This document shows, one piece after another, positions 19,461 to 30,105 of a DNA stretch of 64,000 bases (position 1 is the first letter of the stretch; each line of letters starts with the position of its first letter). The notes beneath the pieces were generated by a model that did not search any database, had not been told where the DNA came from, and saw only the letters and a list, made by a program, of their open reading frames with translations. A program made the translations under genes and the position numbers. The DNA is from Phlebotomus papatasi. Lineage: Eukaryota > Arthropoda > Insecta > Diptera > Psychodidae. Location: the NCBI RefSeq assembly GCF_024763615.1, contig NC_077224.1, positions 35,474,712 to 35,538,711 on the forward strand, written 5' to 3'.

Positions 19461-20572
19461 CCTCCTGGACGCGATTCTTTACCCGTATAATCCAACTCGT
19501 CCAACTCACATTGTAATTTTCACGCATTCCAAGTTGCGATTGTGGGCATTCCGAGTTACATGCATTCGCCTAGGTCGTTACATAAGCTACTAGGTCATCT
19601 GTAAAGAATCTCAGCTACCACAAGCTTATCCGGGCTTATCACACTGGTATTTCTGTTTCTATAAAAAATCCAGTAATCTTCTTAATTTCTTTTTATTAGT
19701 TCAAATGTGTTTTCATCTGTCACAAGAGCACTGACAAAATTAAACGCTCTTTCTTGACATTTTTCATGCCATTTACAATTCATCCACAAGAACACTATTT
19801 GTCAAAAAAAATTATATTGATTAATTCCAACGCAGGATGTCTCCGTCACTTCACTTCCTGATCCTTCTGTCGTGAAGATCATTCCTTGGGAGAGACAATT
19901 ATCAGTTCAAAATGCCTTCCCACACTGTTTCTTTTTCTTGCTTCTTTCTTCCTAAAATATCTTCATCCCACCCTCAAAAAATCTCCCAACTTTTTTTTTC
20001 ACACACTTTGTAGATATTGATTTTTAATTGAGGGAAAAAAGATTAAAATTCAGTTTGAAAATGTTCCTGACATAGTTGAACCTATTACGAATGACTAAAG
20101 ATGGGATACACACAAATTGCTGCAATAAAACAGTCAATATATCGGATGGGAGAAAGGAAATCTGGAAAAGAAATACAGGAATAATCCTTTCAGCGAAACA
20201 AAAAAATTCCCATACAAATTCCCTAAAAGAAAGATTATCATTTTCACAAATTGATCTCGATGATCATGAATTTTCATCTTTCCTGACGATCACTTCTGGC
20301 TATTTTTTTTAACTAAAAAAAAATTGATTCGGATTTTCCCACAAGAAAAATAATAATAAAAGCTAAAAGATAAAATGACGAAATCAGATATTGAAAGAAA
20401 AGGTCTTTCAATCTCTTTGAAAAAAGAGAAAATGAAAAAAGAGGTGATCTTAAGCCAGTTTAAAATCCCAATTTTTCCATTTTCTCTTTCATTACTGTCC
20501 ATCATTATGAAATTATTTCTTCCTTTCGTAAAAGCTCACTTCCTCGATTTCTTTTGAGAAAAAAAATTGGAC
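19461..20572. other. Convergent intergenic spacer and probable Acinus 3' UTR
   Basis: It lies between the ligase 3' end and the Acinus stop. Positions 19600-19645 carry the GTAAAGAATCTCAGCTA and AAGCTTATCCGG words of a dispersed repeat. The remainder is AT-rich. A minus-strand ATTAAA-like signal lies near 20026 and an AATAAA near 19690; neither can be assigned firmly as the Acinus poly(A) signal. Confidence 0.45.
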
Positions 20573-20770
20573 TTAGCGGTACCGACGATCGCGACTTCTC
20601 GATCGATCACGTCGACTTCGATCGTGTCGATCTCTGTCGCGATCGCGTTCACGATCGCGCTCACGATCGCGTTCACGATCACGATCGCGATTGCGTTCCT
20701 TCCTCAACTCATCCATGCGCCTCTGATGCTCTTGCAAATTCTTCCTCCGAGTCTCCTCTTTCACCGCAAT
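20573..20770 (-). CDS. Acn: Acinus exon 6 (Arg-Asp/Arg-Glu tail)
   Basis: The acceptor TGTGGATAG ends at 20771; the stop TAA is at 20575-20573. It opens with IAVKEETRRKNLQEHQRR, a helical segment, then alternating RD and RE pairs, then RRDRSRSRDRRYR. At DNA level this is a GATCGCGA-rich simple repeat, so the opposite strand shows a false open frame. Confidence 0.93.
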   Translation of the reverse strand: MAVKEETRRKNLQEHQRRMDELRKERNRDRDRERDRERDRERDRDRDRHDRSRRDRSRSRDRRYR

Positions 20771-23700
20771 CTATCCACAAAGACATCAGTTGCAATCAAT
20801 TTTTTTATAACCAATAAAGAAGTCACCAAAATGATCACTTGAAAAGAAAATTCCACTTACCTGTTCAGCTGTTAATGGCAGCCAATAAATACTTGGTGTA
20901 GCTTTTGTCTTGCGAAATAGATCATCTAGTAATCTAATTGGCGGATCATTTTCCTTCTTGAATTTCCGTGCTGCGAAAGAAATTGAACATTAGCTGAATC
21001 TTCTTGTGTGGGAAAATGTATTTTGGCTTCTCACCTGGTGACGTTGATAGTGATCGTCTTCTTTCACGTCCAAATGATCCCTCGGTGCTCCTCTTTACCA
21101 CCTCCTCGCGTTCTCGGCTCCGCTCGCGTCGTCCACGTTGATCGCGATCTCTCTCCTTCTCCCGTTCATCCTTCTTCCCGACATCCCATTCGCGAATGGG
21201 CCTCGTTGTCTGCTCCTAAAACAGAACATTCAAAGATATTGATAAAGTATGAGAATTGAAAAGCAAGAATGCGAGATATCACTACTTTAAGAATTATTCT
21301 TGAACAACCTGGTGTCATAACTCTGATCAAAATCGGATTTTTTCATCCCTAGATTTTTTCACCTCTTAAAATTCTACCTTCTACTCATCATCTGTCCGTC
21401 CGTCCGTCCATCATCAGTTAGAAATTGCGATTTGGGGCCTTCAGAGAACGCCCCTTAAGTCGACCCAAAGAACACTAACATGACCTTAATTTATTCCCAC
21501 AGCCCCCACCCCACTTCCCTCCAAAACCATGTTTTTCCATGTCATCTGTACAGAATCTCAGCTACGATAAACTCATCTGGACTCATCGCTGGTCATTGTT
21601 TATTTAAAATAATGTACTCAAACCAAAAAAAATTATGAGTAAGGTTCTGTATATATAATGAAGTGTAGTAGTAAAAAGTATAAAGCAATAGCATAGTCTA
21701 GTTTTCGAAATATTCGACATCGAAATTTAGAAAATAGATTTTTCGATTAATTTGACCTTCAATTACATCGGATGCAACAAAACACTAAAAGTTTTCAAAT
21801 TCTGACTATTAGAACACGGAGATACAGTAGAGTCTCGTTATAGTCCATATTTGGTTTCAGATTTGACACTTGTGTCGCACTATAGTCCATGTAATTTTTT
21901 AAAATTATCAACGACTTTTAGAATTGAAATTCCTCGAAGGCTTCCACTTTCTTTGCGATTGTGGTACTTGTCCTTGCTCTCTTCATTGTGGATCACAATT
22001 ATCACAACTACTTAATAAAGTTTGCCAAAAATATTAAAATAATTATGCTTCTTGCGTACTAAAAAACATAACCTAACATAAAATCAGTGTTTTGAAATCA
22101 ACGGTCGATAAATTGTGGACTATAGAGCGATGGCCTATAGCGAGACTCTACTGTACAGCCATTTTAAAATTCAATTTTAAATCCCTTCTAACTGGGGTAG
22201 GGGGGTTGTGATCGAAGGGTTTTGGGTTCATCTATACCGTACTAAAATTTGAGATCGATTCTCCGATCGATTCTCTCTCCGTATTCGCTTGTACTCCGGA
22301 CGGGACGTCCACTAAAATCGATTGTTAGCGCATATGATATTCGTGTATTGATTTATGAGTGTCAAAACGTCTAGATGTTTATCCAAAATTTGGGGCCGAT
22401 CTGACGAGGTCGGATTTCACCTCGGACCATAAAAGCTGGCTTTGTAAAGAATCTCAGCTAATTTATGCATTAAAAAACGAAGGAGTTGTTTCGTTTTCCC
22501 GTTAACTCTATCCGGACCACAACATATCCAGCGAACGAATTTCAGTAAAACTCACTTTATTGTAAGTCTTAGTGGTCAAAATATGATACTTTTATAGAAA
22601 AAGAATTTTCTCCGCCTCTGGGAAATTGGAAAACTCATGGGAACTCTCGTCCCCAAAAGAACGAAAAGGAGACAAACTTTAATTTTCCAAAAGTCAATAA
22701 TATCAATTTTGTGAATTATTTTTGCGTGTCAAATGATTCCTTTACAATGTTGATCACTAAAACAAGAAAAATTATTGACCAGTATCTTGTGGGATGTCCA
22801 GGAAGTGCTAAAAAGGACACCCAGCTCCTGCTTGCCAACAGATTCCTCAAAATATTTCACACAAAAATACTTTAAAACACATTTTTCTCAACACGATGTT
22901 ATTGTAGACAGCTTTCTCAAAAGAATAAAAGACACTTCCTGGACAATCGAATTCACCTAAATCAGGAAGAATAGGAAAAACTTCCCTGAAAGCAATCTCC
23001 TTCGCTGCCAAATGTCAAAATTATCGGCCATATTGGCAAAAATTTCGCTCCCGCTTGGAATTTTCTTACAAAGTTGGTGTCAAAAAGCAAATGGCGGGCA
23101 TTGGCGGGATAACCTTACATTTGACCTCTAGATTTTTGCGGACGAGAATTCCCATCAAGTTTGAACAAGTTTTTTGAAAATTTAAGAAAGAAATATTTTT
23201 CGAATTCATGCAATCTGTAATTGTTAGTTATCATACTTATTGGCCCCGAGAGGTTTTTCCTTATTCTGGTCTAGAAATATGAAAAAAAGTCACAATATCT
23301 GCAAGGAAGCAGAAAATCGAAAATTCACGATTTTTGACCAAAAATACCTAAGCCCAGGAGTTAATTAGAATCCTGCAAAAAATATCCTAGATTTGGACAT
23401 CCTTATAGTTTGTAATTATCCAGAAGAATCGGATTTCTATCGATTCTAGATAGTCTAAAAAATTGTTGTTTCCATAGGTAACCAGTGTTCCAAAAGAGAC
23501 GAAAGAGTTAAAGATTAAACAGTTATAGATAGAAAGGAATATTTTCAACCAATTTGGGACCCCTTTATGGCCTCCCGCCACCATTATATGTAGGCCATTA
23601 TATTCGTTTTAAAGAACCTGATCAAAATCCCGAAAGCCAAATTCCAGAAAGCCAAAATCTCAAACTCAAAATCCCGAATCCTTAAGCGTCATAGCTACTC

Positions 23701-26700
23701 CCACGATTGTATTCGCGCTTTTCTGTGTTATGATGAGAAATCATTCTACGCATTATCCTCCGTATAATTTCGTCCCTTTCAGGATTTTAAACATTCGTAA
23801 TTTTGGTGTTCAGGATTTTGGCCTTCGGGACTTTGGGCCTATTAGAGATTTTGACTTTTGGAGTTTTGGTTTTTGGGATTATTGGTATTTGGGATTTTGG
23901 TTATTTGGGATTTCAACCCATTTGGAATTTTTATTTGTAAAATTTTCAAGTTCAGGATAATTTTGGACCGGTTATCTATCAACACATTGAGGACCTCACT
24001 TGCAATACGCCGATCTAAACTAGTCACTGGTTTCTATTGCTCTAACTCTGACTTTTTTTCAACTTCCCATCAGTTTGGAGCACGAACGGTAAGTGATATC
24101 AAGTTCCGCTTTTCAGTGACCCCTTCCTCATTTTTTTTTTAGCTACGCGGAGTGGATTATGATTTGAAAAATTCAAAATTGGTGGAGATAGTACTAGGGT
24201 AAATTAAGCTAATTCAAAAACTGCTCCAAATGGAAATTTTTCGCTACTCCAAATGGAAACATCATTGTTTTCACGATAACTACAGTACTAAATTATTATA
24301 TTTATATATTTTCTATACCACAGTTTCATTATTTAGTTAATTTTGCTTTAAATAAAGCGAAAATCCATTCATATTCACAAATTTTAATTTGTTAATTTCT
24401 CAGAAAAATTAAAAGTGTACCTTTTCACCATTGAATTTTTAATCGATCGAGCATGTTTTTCAATGAAAAACACAATGAGGTGACTTTTCTTTATTCGTTT
24501 TGTTTAATATTTATGTCATATTTCTGGCTAATTTTAGTTATATTAAGTGCTAATCTTTATTGTTAATGGTACGTGAAGTTTTCAAATGAAATAATTACCA
24601 ATTTCGTGTACAAAAAGGGTTTTTCTGAAGTGTCTGCAAATGCTTCAAAAGGAAACCCCGGAAATATGATTTTCTGGAGATTTTCTTATTGTTTTAGATG
24701 GGAAAGGAGAAAAGACCAGGAATAAGAACAAACCCTGCACTCAGGAGTAACTCAGCAAGGTTTTGGAAGGCTTTCGTCGCGGTTTCACTTAAGGCGTCTA
24801 CACATTGGGAGCAATTTTCGTCAAAAATTGCGCTTTTGACAGAATTTTGACGTTTCTCCCTACAATGCTGCAGGGAATTTCCTCCAAAAAAGCAATTTTT
24901 GACAAAAATTGCTCCCAATGTGTAGAGGCCATTACACTGTTTGTCTCCAATTAGAAACTTTCCCTTGTCTCCATTTGGATTAATATGTTTCCAATAGAAG
25001 CATTTTGCACTCGTGAATTTTTCTTGTATTTAAGAAGTTTTTAAATTATATCTAAATAATTTTCACTAAACAGGAACATTCTAGAAGAGTCAAGGAGCAA
25101 ATTTATGTAATTCTCTTCAGAAAAAATATGAAGTTAATGTGTTGAATCTTCTGTCAAAGTTAAAGCGTCTGGAAATGGTTTTGAATAAGGACATTTACTC
25201 TACTTACCCGTATTCCACCTTCAATTCTTTCTCTCTCCCATCCCACGACGATCCTCTCTCCACGACTAGCGTCAGCATGCTTGGCCAGATCCTCAGCTGT
25301 GGACTCAATAGCTTTCTGCATGTCCACTTCAGCACCAAAGTCCACATGGAGACATTTGGGATTTGACGTTGGCCATCGGACACCGTGGAGAGCATGTCGA
25401 GTTTCCACCGCTTGACTGCAAAACAGAAGCAAATCCGGTTTTAGGAATTGTTGGTAGTTTTTTCACAGCAAATGCCAAGACTTACTCTTCCGTCTCGTAC
25501 TGCACATAGCACTTTGATTTGATCTTATCAATCCAGAAGCCATTCTCCACAATCTTTCCCGTCCTGGCGAGCAGTCCTTTGAGCTGGAGCACCGTAAAGG
25601 GTCTCACGAGATTTGTGATGTACAGAATGCACGATGAAGTGTTTTTGGGTGGAGTCGGTGGCTTTACTGTCTTCACATCATCATTCACCAGCACAATCTT
25701 CCGGTTCAGTCCAATAGGATGAGGAACTTCAGTCGATGTCTTCACTGCTTCAGGATCCACAGTTTTTTCCACTGTAGGTGGATCTCTTTTGTCTTTGGGT
25801 GAGAGTGCTCCTTCCTCTTCGCTCTCATTGTCCTCCTCATCCTGCCCAGGCTCAGGATCCGATGTCAAATCCAACTTGACATCCACCAGCGGAACTGGTT
25901 TCACATCGGCAATCAGTGGCTTTAGGGAATCCGTAGAAATGGCCAGGATACTCTGTGCTGATGGTTTCTTGGACATCCAACGACGCTTTTTCTTGCCCTG
26001 CTCATCAACATTAGCCTTCCCATCGTTCCGTGTGAGCTTCCCCACAAAGACAACTTCTTTCACCTCCTTCACCGAAGTCTTCTTCCTCGGCTCCTCATCC
26101 TCACTATTGCGTTCGGATTTGGAATGATTGTGCTCTGGGGATTCTGCCCCTTTGCTGCCCCCATCGACACTCTGATCCGGCAGTTCACCTTCTTCCGGTG
26201 AACTTGATCTCTTTGAGGCTCTCTCCTGCTTCTCATCTTCCTCATCACTCTCTTTCTGCTCCTCCTGCATCGGTGGCGTCTCTGGACGACGCTCCTGATC
26301 CTCCTGTGGCTCTTGTTGTCCATCTGAGGGTGTACTTTGGGCTTCACCCTCCTCCCGGACACTCACACTTGGCCGTTCTGGACTCAATGTCTTCATATGG
26401 ACATCATCATCATAGAGTTCAACATGTTCGGGACTGGAGGTTCGTTGTGGAAAACCACTTTCACTATCCTCTGTTACATGCGGCACAGGATCCGCTGGAA
26501 CAATTTCAATGCTTACCTTTTCACCCCCATTTTCCTGTTCCTCCTCCGCATCATCATTTGCCTCGTCCGGCAAAATTGATTCTGACACTTCGGCTTCCTG
26601 GCCCTCACGCTGAATCTCCTCCTCATCCTCTTCTTCCTCCACAACGGGTTCCTCCCTTTTCTTTGAAGCACCTCTCTTTCTCCCCCTTGATTTTGACATT

Positions 26701-26927
26701 TTAGCTTCACGATCAGACCCAGAAGACCCTTTAGAACGTGCAGTACGCCTTCCAGCTGCCCGTCGCGTCTTCTTGTGTGAGTACTCCTCACTCTCCGAAC
26801 TACTTTCACCATCGGATGCATTGACCTCCTCCACCGGAGATGCTCGGCCACGTCTTGTTGATCTCCTTGTGGCTGCTGGCTTTTCTGGGCTTTCACTCGA
26901 ACCACTACCTTTTGTTTTGCGACGCAT
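20573..26927 (-). CDS. Acn: Acinus: RRM and RSB-motif splicing/apoptosis factor (exons 26927-25486, 25415-25208, 21215-21035, 20970-20861, 20770-20573)
   Basis: The five exons give 712 codons plus stop, all splice phases agreeing. Residues 1-430 are acidic, Ser/Glu-rich and disordered with basic Arg-Ser islands. An RRM-like fold spans about 433-505 (RNP2-like LYITNL, RNP1-like KCYVQYE, ending WPTSNPKCLHVDF). The RSB motif that binds RNPS1 and SAP18 is at about 619-645 (PPIRLLDDLFRKTKATP, YWLPL). The tail is an RD/RE/RS-rich region. Acinus in other animals nucleates the ASAP complex at exon junctions, in the nucleus, and is cut by caspases in apoptosis. No SAP domain is visible, so this resembles the shorter isoforms. 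Intron 2 (4 kb) is filled with transposons. Divergent from the Ig-domain gene 8.4 kb away. Confidence 0.95.
20861..20970 (-). CDS. Acn: Acinus exon 5 (RSB motif)
   Basis: The acceptor TTTCGCAG ends at 20971; the donor CAG|GTAAGT is at 20860. It codes ARKFKKENDPPIRLLDDLF then RKTKATPSIYWLPLTAEQ, the diagnostic Acinus RSB motif, essentially the whole exon. Confidence 0.95.
21035..21215 (-). CDS. Acn: Acinus exon 4 (basic Arg/Glu-rich linker)
   Basis: The acceptor CTGTTTTAG ends at 21216; the donor CCAG|GTGAG is at 21034, phase 1. It encodes EQTTRPIREWDVGKK, an ER/RD-rich stretch, then FGRERRRSLSTSP, a basic Ser motif of the sort phosphorylated by basophilic kinases (inference). Confidence 0.9.
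21330..22450 (-). repeat. Repeat related to 3128-4200, carrying a MITE
   Basis: Read on the minus strand it carries the same landmarks as 3128-4200 (GGTGAAATCCGACCTCG, GGACGTCCCGTCC, AAATTTTAGTACGGTATAG, ATATTTCGAAAACTAGAC). TAGCTGAGATTCTTTACA-like words mark both borders. The MITE at 21825-22153 splits it. It sits within Acinus intron 3-4. Confidence 0.7.
21825..22153. mobile_element. pogo/mariner-type MITE (CAGTAGAGTCTCG termini)
   Basis: The 329-bp element has inverted ends CAGTAGAGTCTCGTTATAG and CTATAGCGAGACTCTACTG and TA on each side. The paralogous sequence at 3540-3575 reads straight through (AAGCCATATCTCCGG), so the insertion point and TA duplication can be read directly. Confidence 0.88.
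22506..23507 (-). mobile_element. TTAA-flanked non-autonomous DNA transposon, copy B
   Basis: The 1002-bp copy is collinear with 4408-5423 throughout, bordered by TTAA (22502-22505 and 23508-23511), with ends CTCTATCCGG and GACGAAAGAG. On the minus strand the shared ATG (23031) opens a 24-codon frame ending at 22957. It differs from copy A by scattered substitutions and a few short indels. Confidence 0.8.
22957..23031 (-). pseudogene. Short ORF remnant carried by the TTAA element (copy B)
   Basis: It begins MADNFDIWQRRRLLSG and stops after 24 residues (TAG), where copy A instead has CAG and continues. After the stop, GTGAATTCGATTGTCCAGG continues the reading seen in copy A. A CTGATTTAG just before it would also serve as a splice acceptor, so an intron cannot be excluded. 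Confidence 0.3.
23600..23960. repeat. Degenerate GGGATTTTGG minisatellite with inverted left arm
   Basis: About 23800-23930 repeats variants of GGGATTTTGG or TTTGGGATT at 10-20 base spacing. About 23610-23680 shows the complement (AAAATCCCGAAAGCCAAA). The two blocks can pair, giving a fold-back structure around a central unique segment. Any open frame here is low-complexity. Confidence 0.55.
23961..24792. other. Acinus intron sequence, unassigned
   Basis: AT-rich. It contains repeated words CTCCAAATGGAAA (near 24220, 24245) and a related TCTCCATTTGG near 24970, possibly the ends of another MITE that I could not delimit. No exon is needed here because the Acinus exons on either side join in phase. 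Confidence 0.4.
24793..24931. mobile_element. Small MITE (TCTACACATTGGGA ends), copy 1
   Basis: The 139-bp element has left end GCGTCTACACATTGGGAGC and right end GCTCCCAATGTGTAGAGGCC. An inner pair CGTCAAAAATTG faces CAATTTTTGAC. It is bordered by TTAA on the left and TTAC on the right. Copy 2 lies at 51399-51539 with TTAA on both sides. Confidence 0.8.
25208..25415 (-). CDS. Acn: Acinus exon 3 (second half of RRM)
   Basis: The acceptor TTTTGCAG ends at 25416; the donor CGG|GTAAGT is at 25207, phase 0. It reads DQAVETRHALHGVRWPTSNP then KCLHVDFGAEVDMQKAIES, the helix 2 and strand 4 of the RRM-like domain, followed by a linker with IVVGWERERIEGGIR. Confidence 0.93.
25486..26927 (-). CDS. Acn: Acinus exon 2 (start codon, acidic region, first half of RRM)
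   Basis: ATG is at 26927-26925, in MRRKTKGSGSSESPEK. Upstream in the same frame is only intron sequence, because an acceptor (TTTGCAG, ending 26945) lies 18 bases before the ATG. The donor GA|GTAAGT is at 25485, phase 2. Notable segments: a run of Glu-rich stretches, NRKIVLVNDD, then TSSCILYITNLVRPF (RRM strand 1) and GFWIDKIKSKCYVQYE (strand 3). Confidence 0.94.
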
Positions 26928-26944
26928 TTTAGAAGTTTTTTTTT

Positions 26945-27018
26945 CTGCAAACAAAAAAGTCGCCCTCAGAAAACGCCCCGGCGTCATTGGCACATTTTCA
27001 ATCGTTTCCACCACTTAC
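26945..27018 (-). other. Acinus 5' UTR intron (74 nt)
   Basis: Donor AAG|GTAAGTGG at 27018 and acceptor TTTGTTTGCAG ending at 26945 define a short intron just before the start codon. The non-coding first exon lies from 27019 upward to an unmarked start, probably within about 27019-27075. A frame reading through this intron (MVETIENV...) is not translated if splicing occurs. Confidence 0.7.
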
Positions 27019-27074
27019 CTTAGCTGATTTCTCGACAAGTACACAAGTGTACTACGTTTGTGGGACCTTAGTGA

Positions 27075-27489
27075 GTAAAATTGTGTAAAATTTTACTGCA
27101 GAAAATGCGTAAATTTTGCAAAAAACACGTGAAAACTCCAGAAAAAATCTCACACTGCGTGTATTTTTTCCCAAGGATTGTCAAATTTTTGCTGACTTGT
27201 GGCGCCCTCGGTGAACATTCCACGAAACAGCACACGGCGAAATAGCTCAAATTCAAAATAAGCTTGCCGTTAAATAAGACATATTTTTTTTAGAAAAGCG
27301 AAATTAAAATTAGACAAAAATTATAATTTCTGTCTTAATTCAACTTAAAATTATCTTTAAAAAAATTAAAAATACAAATAAGTTTGTATAAAATTCTTGT
27401 GCTAGTATTCGATGAAAATTATTAAATTATTAAATTTTTATTGCAGGATTCTCAATCATTTTTCTAAATTTTCACATTTTAAAACAAAA
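27075..27489. other. Spacer upstream of Acinus
   Basis: Near 27180-27245 a GC-richer stretch (GTGGCGCCCTCGG, CACACGGCG) could be part of the Acinus promoter, but no TATA or other core motif is clear. From 27260 onward the sequence is very AT-rich. Confidence 0.3.
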
Positions 27490-28232
27490 TAGGCTGGTGT
27501 AAGTACTTTTGGCCATTTTAAGGTTTCATGTGTTTGTAATTTTTATAATCTTTAATTAAATAAAATGAAATTTTCTACAAAGATACCTTAAACCTTAAAC
27601 TTGTTTCCTCCTAATAATCCAAGAGAATTCCCAATTTTTTTTTTATTTTTTTATTTATTTTTTTTTTGGATATTTTAGTGAAGATGCATTTTATGCAACT
27701 ATGCATGTTTCAGTGCTTTTGGCCACTTTGTAAGCACTTTTGGCCATCGTGTGTAAGCACTTTTGGCCACTTGTTTCCAATAGAATTTTAATAAAATAAC
27801 AGAAGAAATAGCTTTCAAAAACTTCCGATTTCCCATACACATCCGATTTTCATTTAATTTGTTAGAAAATTTTATTAAGGATGATATCACAATAAAATTT
27901 AGTTAATTAAGAAATGGACTTTCATTGAATAACATCAAATATTTTCATCAAAAATATGAAATAATTCAAAACAATTTCTCTTAACATTAACAAGATTCTT
28001 AAGAATCCCATGTTTTTTTTTTAGTGATTGTTTACCTTGTCGAGAATTTCTTTCAATAACTTAGAATTAATCAAGTCGATACAAAATCAAATATGGTTTT
28101 CTGATTCGTTAGATTAGAGGTCACGAAATAAGACCCATTTTCCTGTTCTAAATAAACTCATAATTGCCTTACAATGTGATTTTACTTTAGGTGGCCAAAA
28201 GTGCTTACATGGCCAAAAGGGCTGACTCTACC
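27490..28232. mobile_element. MITE built on the word AAGCACTTTTGGCCA
   Basis: GTAAGTACTTTTGGCCA lies at the left end. The right end carries TGGCCAAAAGTGCTTACATG and GGCCAAAAGGGCTGAC. Three more copies of TTTTGGCCA-type words cluster at 27715-27770. Ends are roughly GGCTGGTGTAAG and CTGACTCTACCCC. About 740 bp, non-coding. Borders are approximate. Confidence 0.6.
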
Positions 28233-28489
28233 CCATTAGAGATAATTCGACGATTCCAGATTCCGTACTATGATATCTCAGAACGACAATCTTTCAGGAG
28301 AGCCAAAGTTGGCAATTTCCTGCTGTCCGATATTGCACACACAATGTATTTTTGAATGTATATTAATTAAAACGCACGATTTTAAATGCAAAGAAATAGA
28401 AGAGATAGAAGTATACTGAACAATCTGTGAAAACAAATAAAATTTTTACATTCGCTAAAAAAAACACACAAAGTTTATTATGTCCAGCG

Positions 28490-28958
28490 CAAGATAAGCT
28501 AAGATAAGATTTTGCCAGGGGTCAGGTCTCTATTTCGGATTACCGATGCACCCAGGCCACAATTGGGCCCCTTATGCTTCCCCACTCCTATTCTATCTTA
28601 TCCCCCGATACGGGTAGCCTCTCCATATCACAGCTCTGTGGGCAATCAGTGCCGCTACTATATCACAGCAGCCCTTCTCGGTGTGTGTTTGGGATCAGTG
28701 ACAGCGAATATTTGTATCGACTGAAGTACCACTTTCATGTCGAAATTCGTTCTCGTACCAGCTTCTATTGTTTAGAGGCGGATCACTTTTTTGCCAATAT
28801 GCACCATTGACATTACTATTTATTCATTCGATTCATTCACTGGACGAATTCAAAGCCGATATGGCATGAGAAATATTTTTCTGCTGCTGCTCAGCCTTGA
28901 ACCCGAGACCTCACAGTCATAGAGCCACTGCTCTATCCACTGACCCACTTGAGGCTCC
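28490..28958 (-). mobile_element. tRNA-derived SINE
   Basis: Read on the minus strand from 28958: GGAGCCTCAAGTGGGTCAG, then GTGGATAGAGCAGTGGCTC, then GGTCTCGGGTTCAAGGC. These give a pol III A box (TGGGTCAGTGGATAGAG) and B box (GGGTTCAAGGC) at tRNA-like spacing. The 3' end on this strand is a CTTATCTTAGCTTATCTT-like tail. Direct repeats ATGTCCAGCG flank it at 28480-28489 and 28959-28968, consistent with retrotransposition. Confidence 0.78.
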
Positions 28959-28968
28959 ATGTCCAGCG

Positions 28969-30105
28969 AAAAATAACCAATAACTTTTGTTTGTAAATAT
29001 GTTTTCAAATTTTCCTATGAGAGTGAAAGAGATGACTTGATCTAGATTTCATTCATTCCCACTGAAATCAACAACATACATGTTTAGAAAATAGAACTGA
29101 TTGTGCGTTCGGTATTAAGTACACAAAACAAAAAGTAAACAAAGACTTATATTTTGAAAACATGTTCTCAAAACTGCTTTTGAGAATGAGCGAGATGACT
29201 AGATCTTGATGTCTTTTGTCTCGTGTACTATAACATTTGTTTATAAAGATATTTTCAAAATATCCTCTGAGAGTGAATGAAATGTAATTTTTAGTCATCT
29301 CACATTATATCTAATAAAATGCAAGCAATATGGGATTAATTCCATTAATCTCACTTTTTCTATAAGAAATAGATGCTCAAATTTCATTTTCCAAATGATA
29401 CAAAATAGGTTACCAATAGGTTACGTTACGATACGATTTCTTAAAATGCCGAAAGGTGCTCCTTTGACCCTACCTAAATTTTATAAGATTATGAGAAAGG
29501 AGTCACTGAAGACCAGAATACATCTCCCACCGTTCGTCCTCAAAGCCAGTGAAAACCTAAAAAAAAGGATTATATATCAACAAACAGCATATTATTTTAA
29601 TTAATTATGAAACGCTAATGTGTAAACAAAAATGACAAAAGTGGTGTCCTTTCTTCTATTTGATTGACATATTATGTCCAGCGCACAATAAATTATAAAC
29701 ATGTTTTTAAAATTTCCTATGAAAGAGAGCGAGATGACTAGATCTCTATTTTATTCACTCTTATTGAAATGTCAAAAACATGTTTTCAAAACAAAAGTTA
29801 TTGTGCGTTATGCCCAATACACAATAACTTTTGTTTAGTAAACATGTTTGTGACATTTCAATGTGAGTGAGCGAGATCTAGATCTAGTCATCTCGCTCAC
29901 TCTCACGGACAATTTTGAAAACATGTTTACAAACAAAAGTTATTGTGCGTTATGCCCAACGCACAATAACTTTTGTTTTGTAAACATGTTTTTGACATTT
30001 CAGTGAGAGTGAGTGAAACCTAGATATAGTCAACTCGCTCACTTTCAAAGGCAATTTTGAAAACATATTTACAAACAAAAGTTGTTGTGCGCTGGACATT
30101 AGGCT
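28969..30105. repeat. Tandem array of palindromic units (CCAGCGCACAATAACTTTTG)
   Basis: Units of about 130-145 bp start with GCACAATAACTTTTGTTT, pass through GAGTGAGCGAGATGACTAGAT-like sequence and end with AAACAAAAGTTATTGTGCG, so each is its own inverted repeat. Consecutive units meet at ATGCCCAACGC or ATGTCCAGCGC (about 29677, 29810, 29953, 30095). Three near-complete units and older fragments (28969-29130) are visible. The SINE target duplication falls exactly on a unit boundary. Confidence 0.75.

Noticed and set aside
20567..20842. Plus-strand frame rich in Ile/Ala/Thr
   Set aside because: Antisense of the Arg-Asp/Arg-Glu tail exon of Acinus.
26198..26704. Plus-strand 168-codon frame opposite Acinus
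   Set aside because: It is the antisense of the Glu/Ser-rich Acinus coding region, producing a His/Pro/Leu-rich shadow.
26928..27014. In-frame N-terminal extension of Acinus (MVETIENV...)
   Set aside because: A consensus donor (27018) and acceptor (26945) place it in an intron, and it has no true ATG at its start.
28512..28810. Plus-strand frames of 70-78 codons within the SINE
   Set aside because: They run antisense through a tRNA-derived repeat and are not expected to be coding.
28900..28958. A functional tRNA gene
   Set aside because: A and B boxes are present, but no complete acceptor stem or cloverleaf can be closed, and the sequence continues as a SINE with target duplications.
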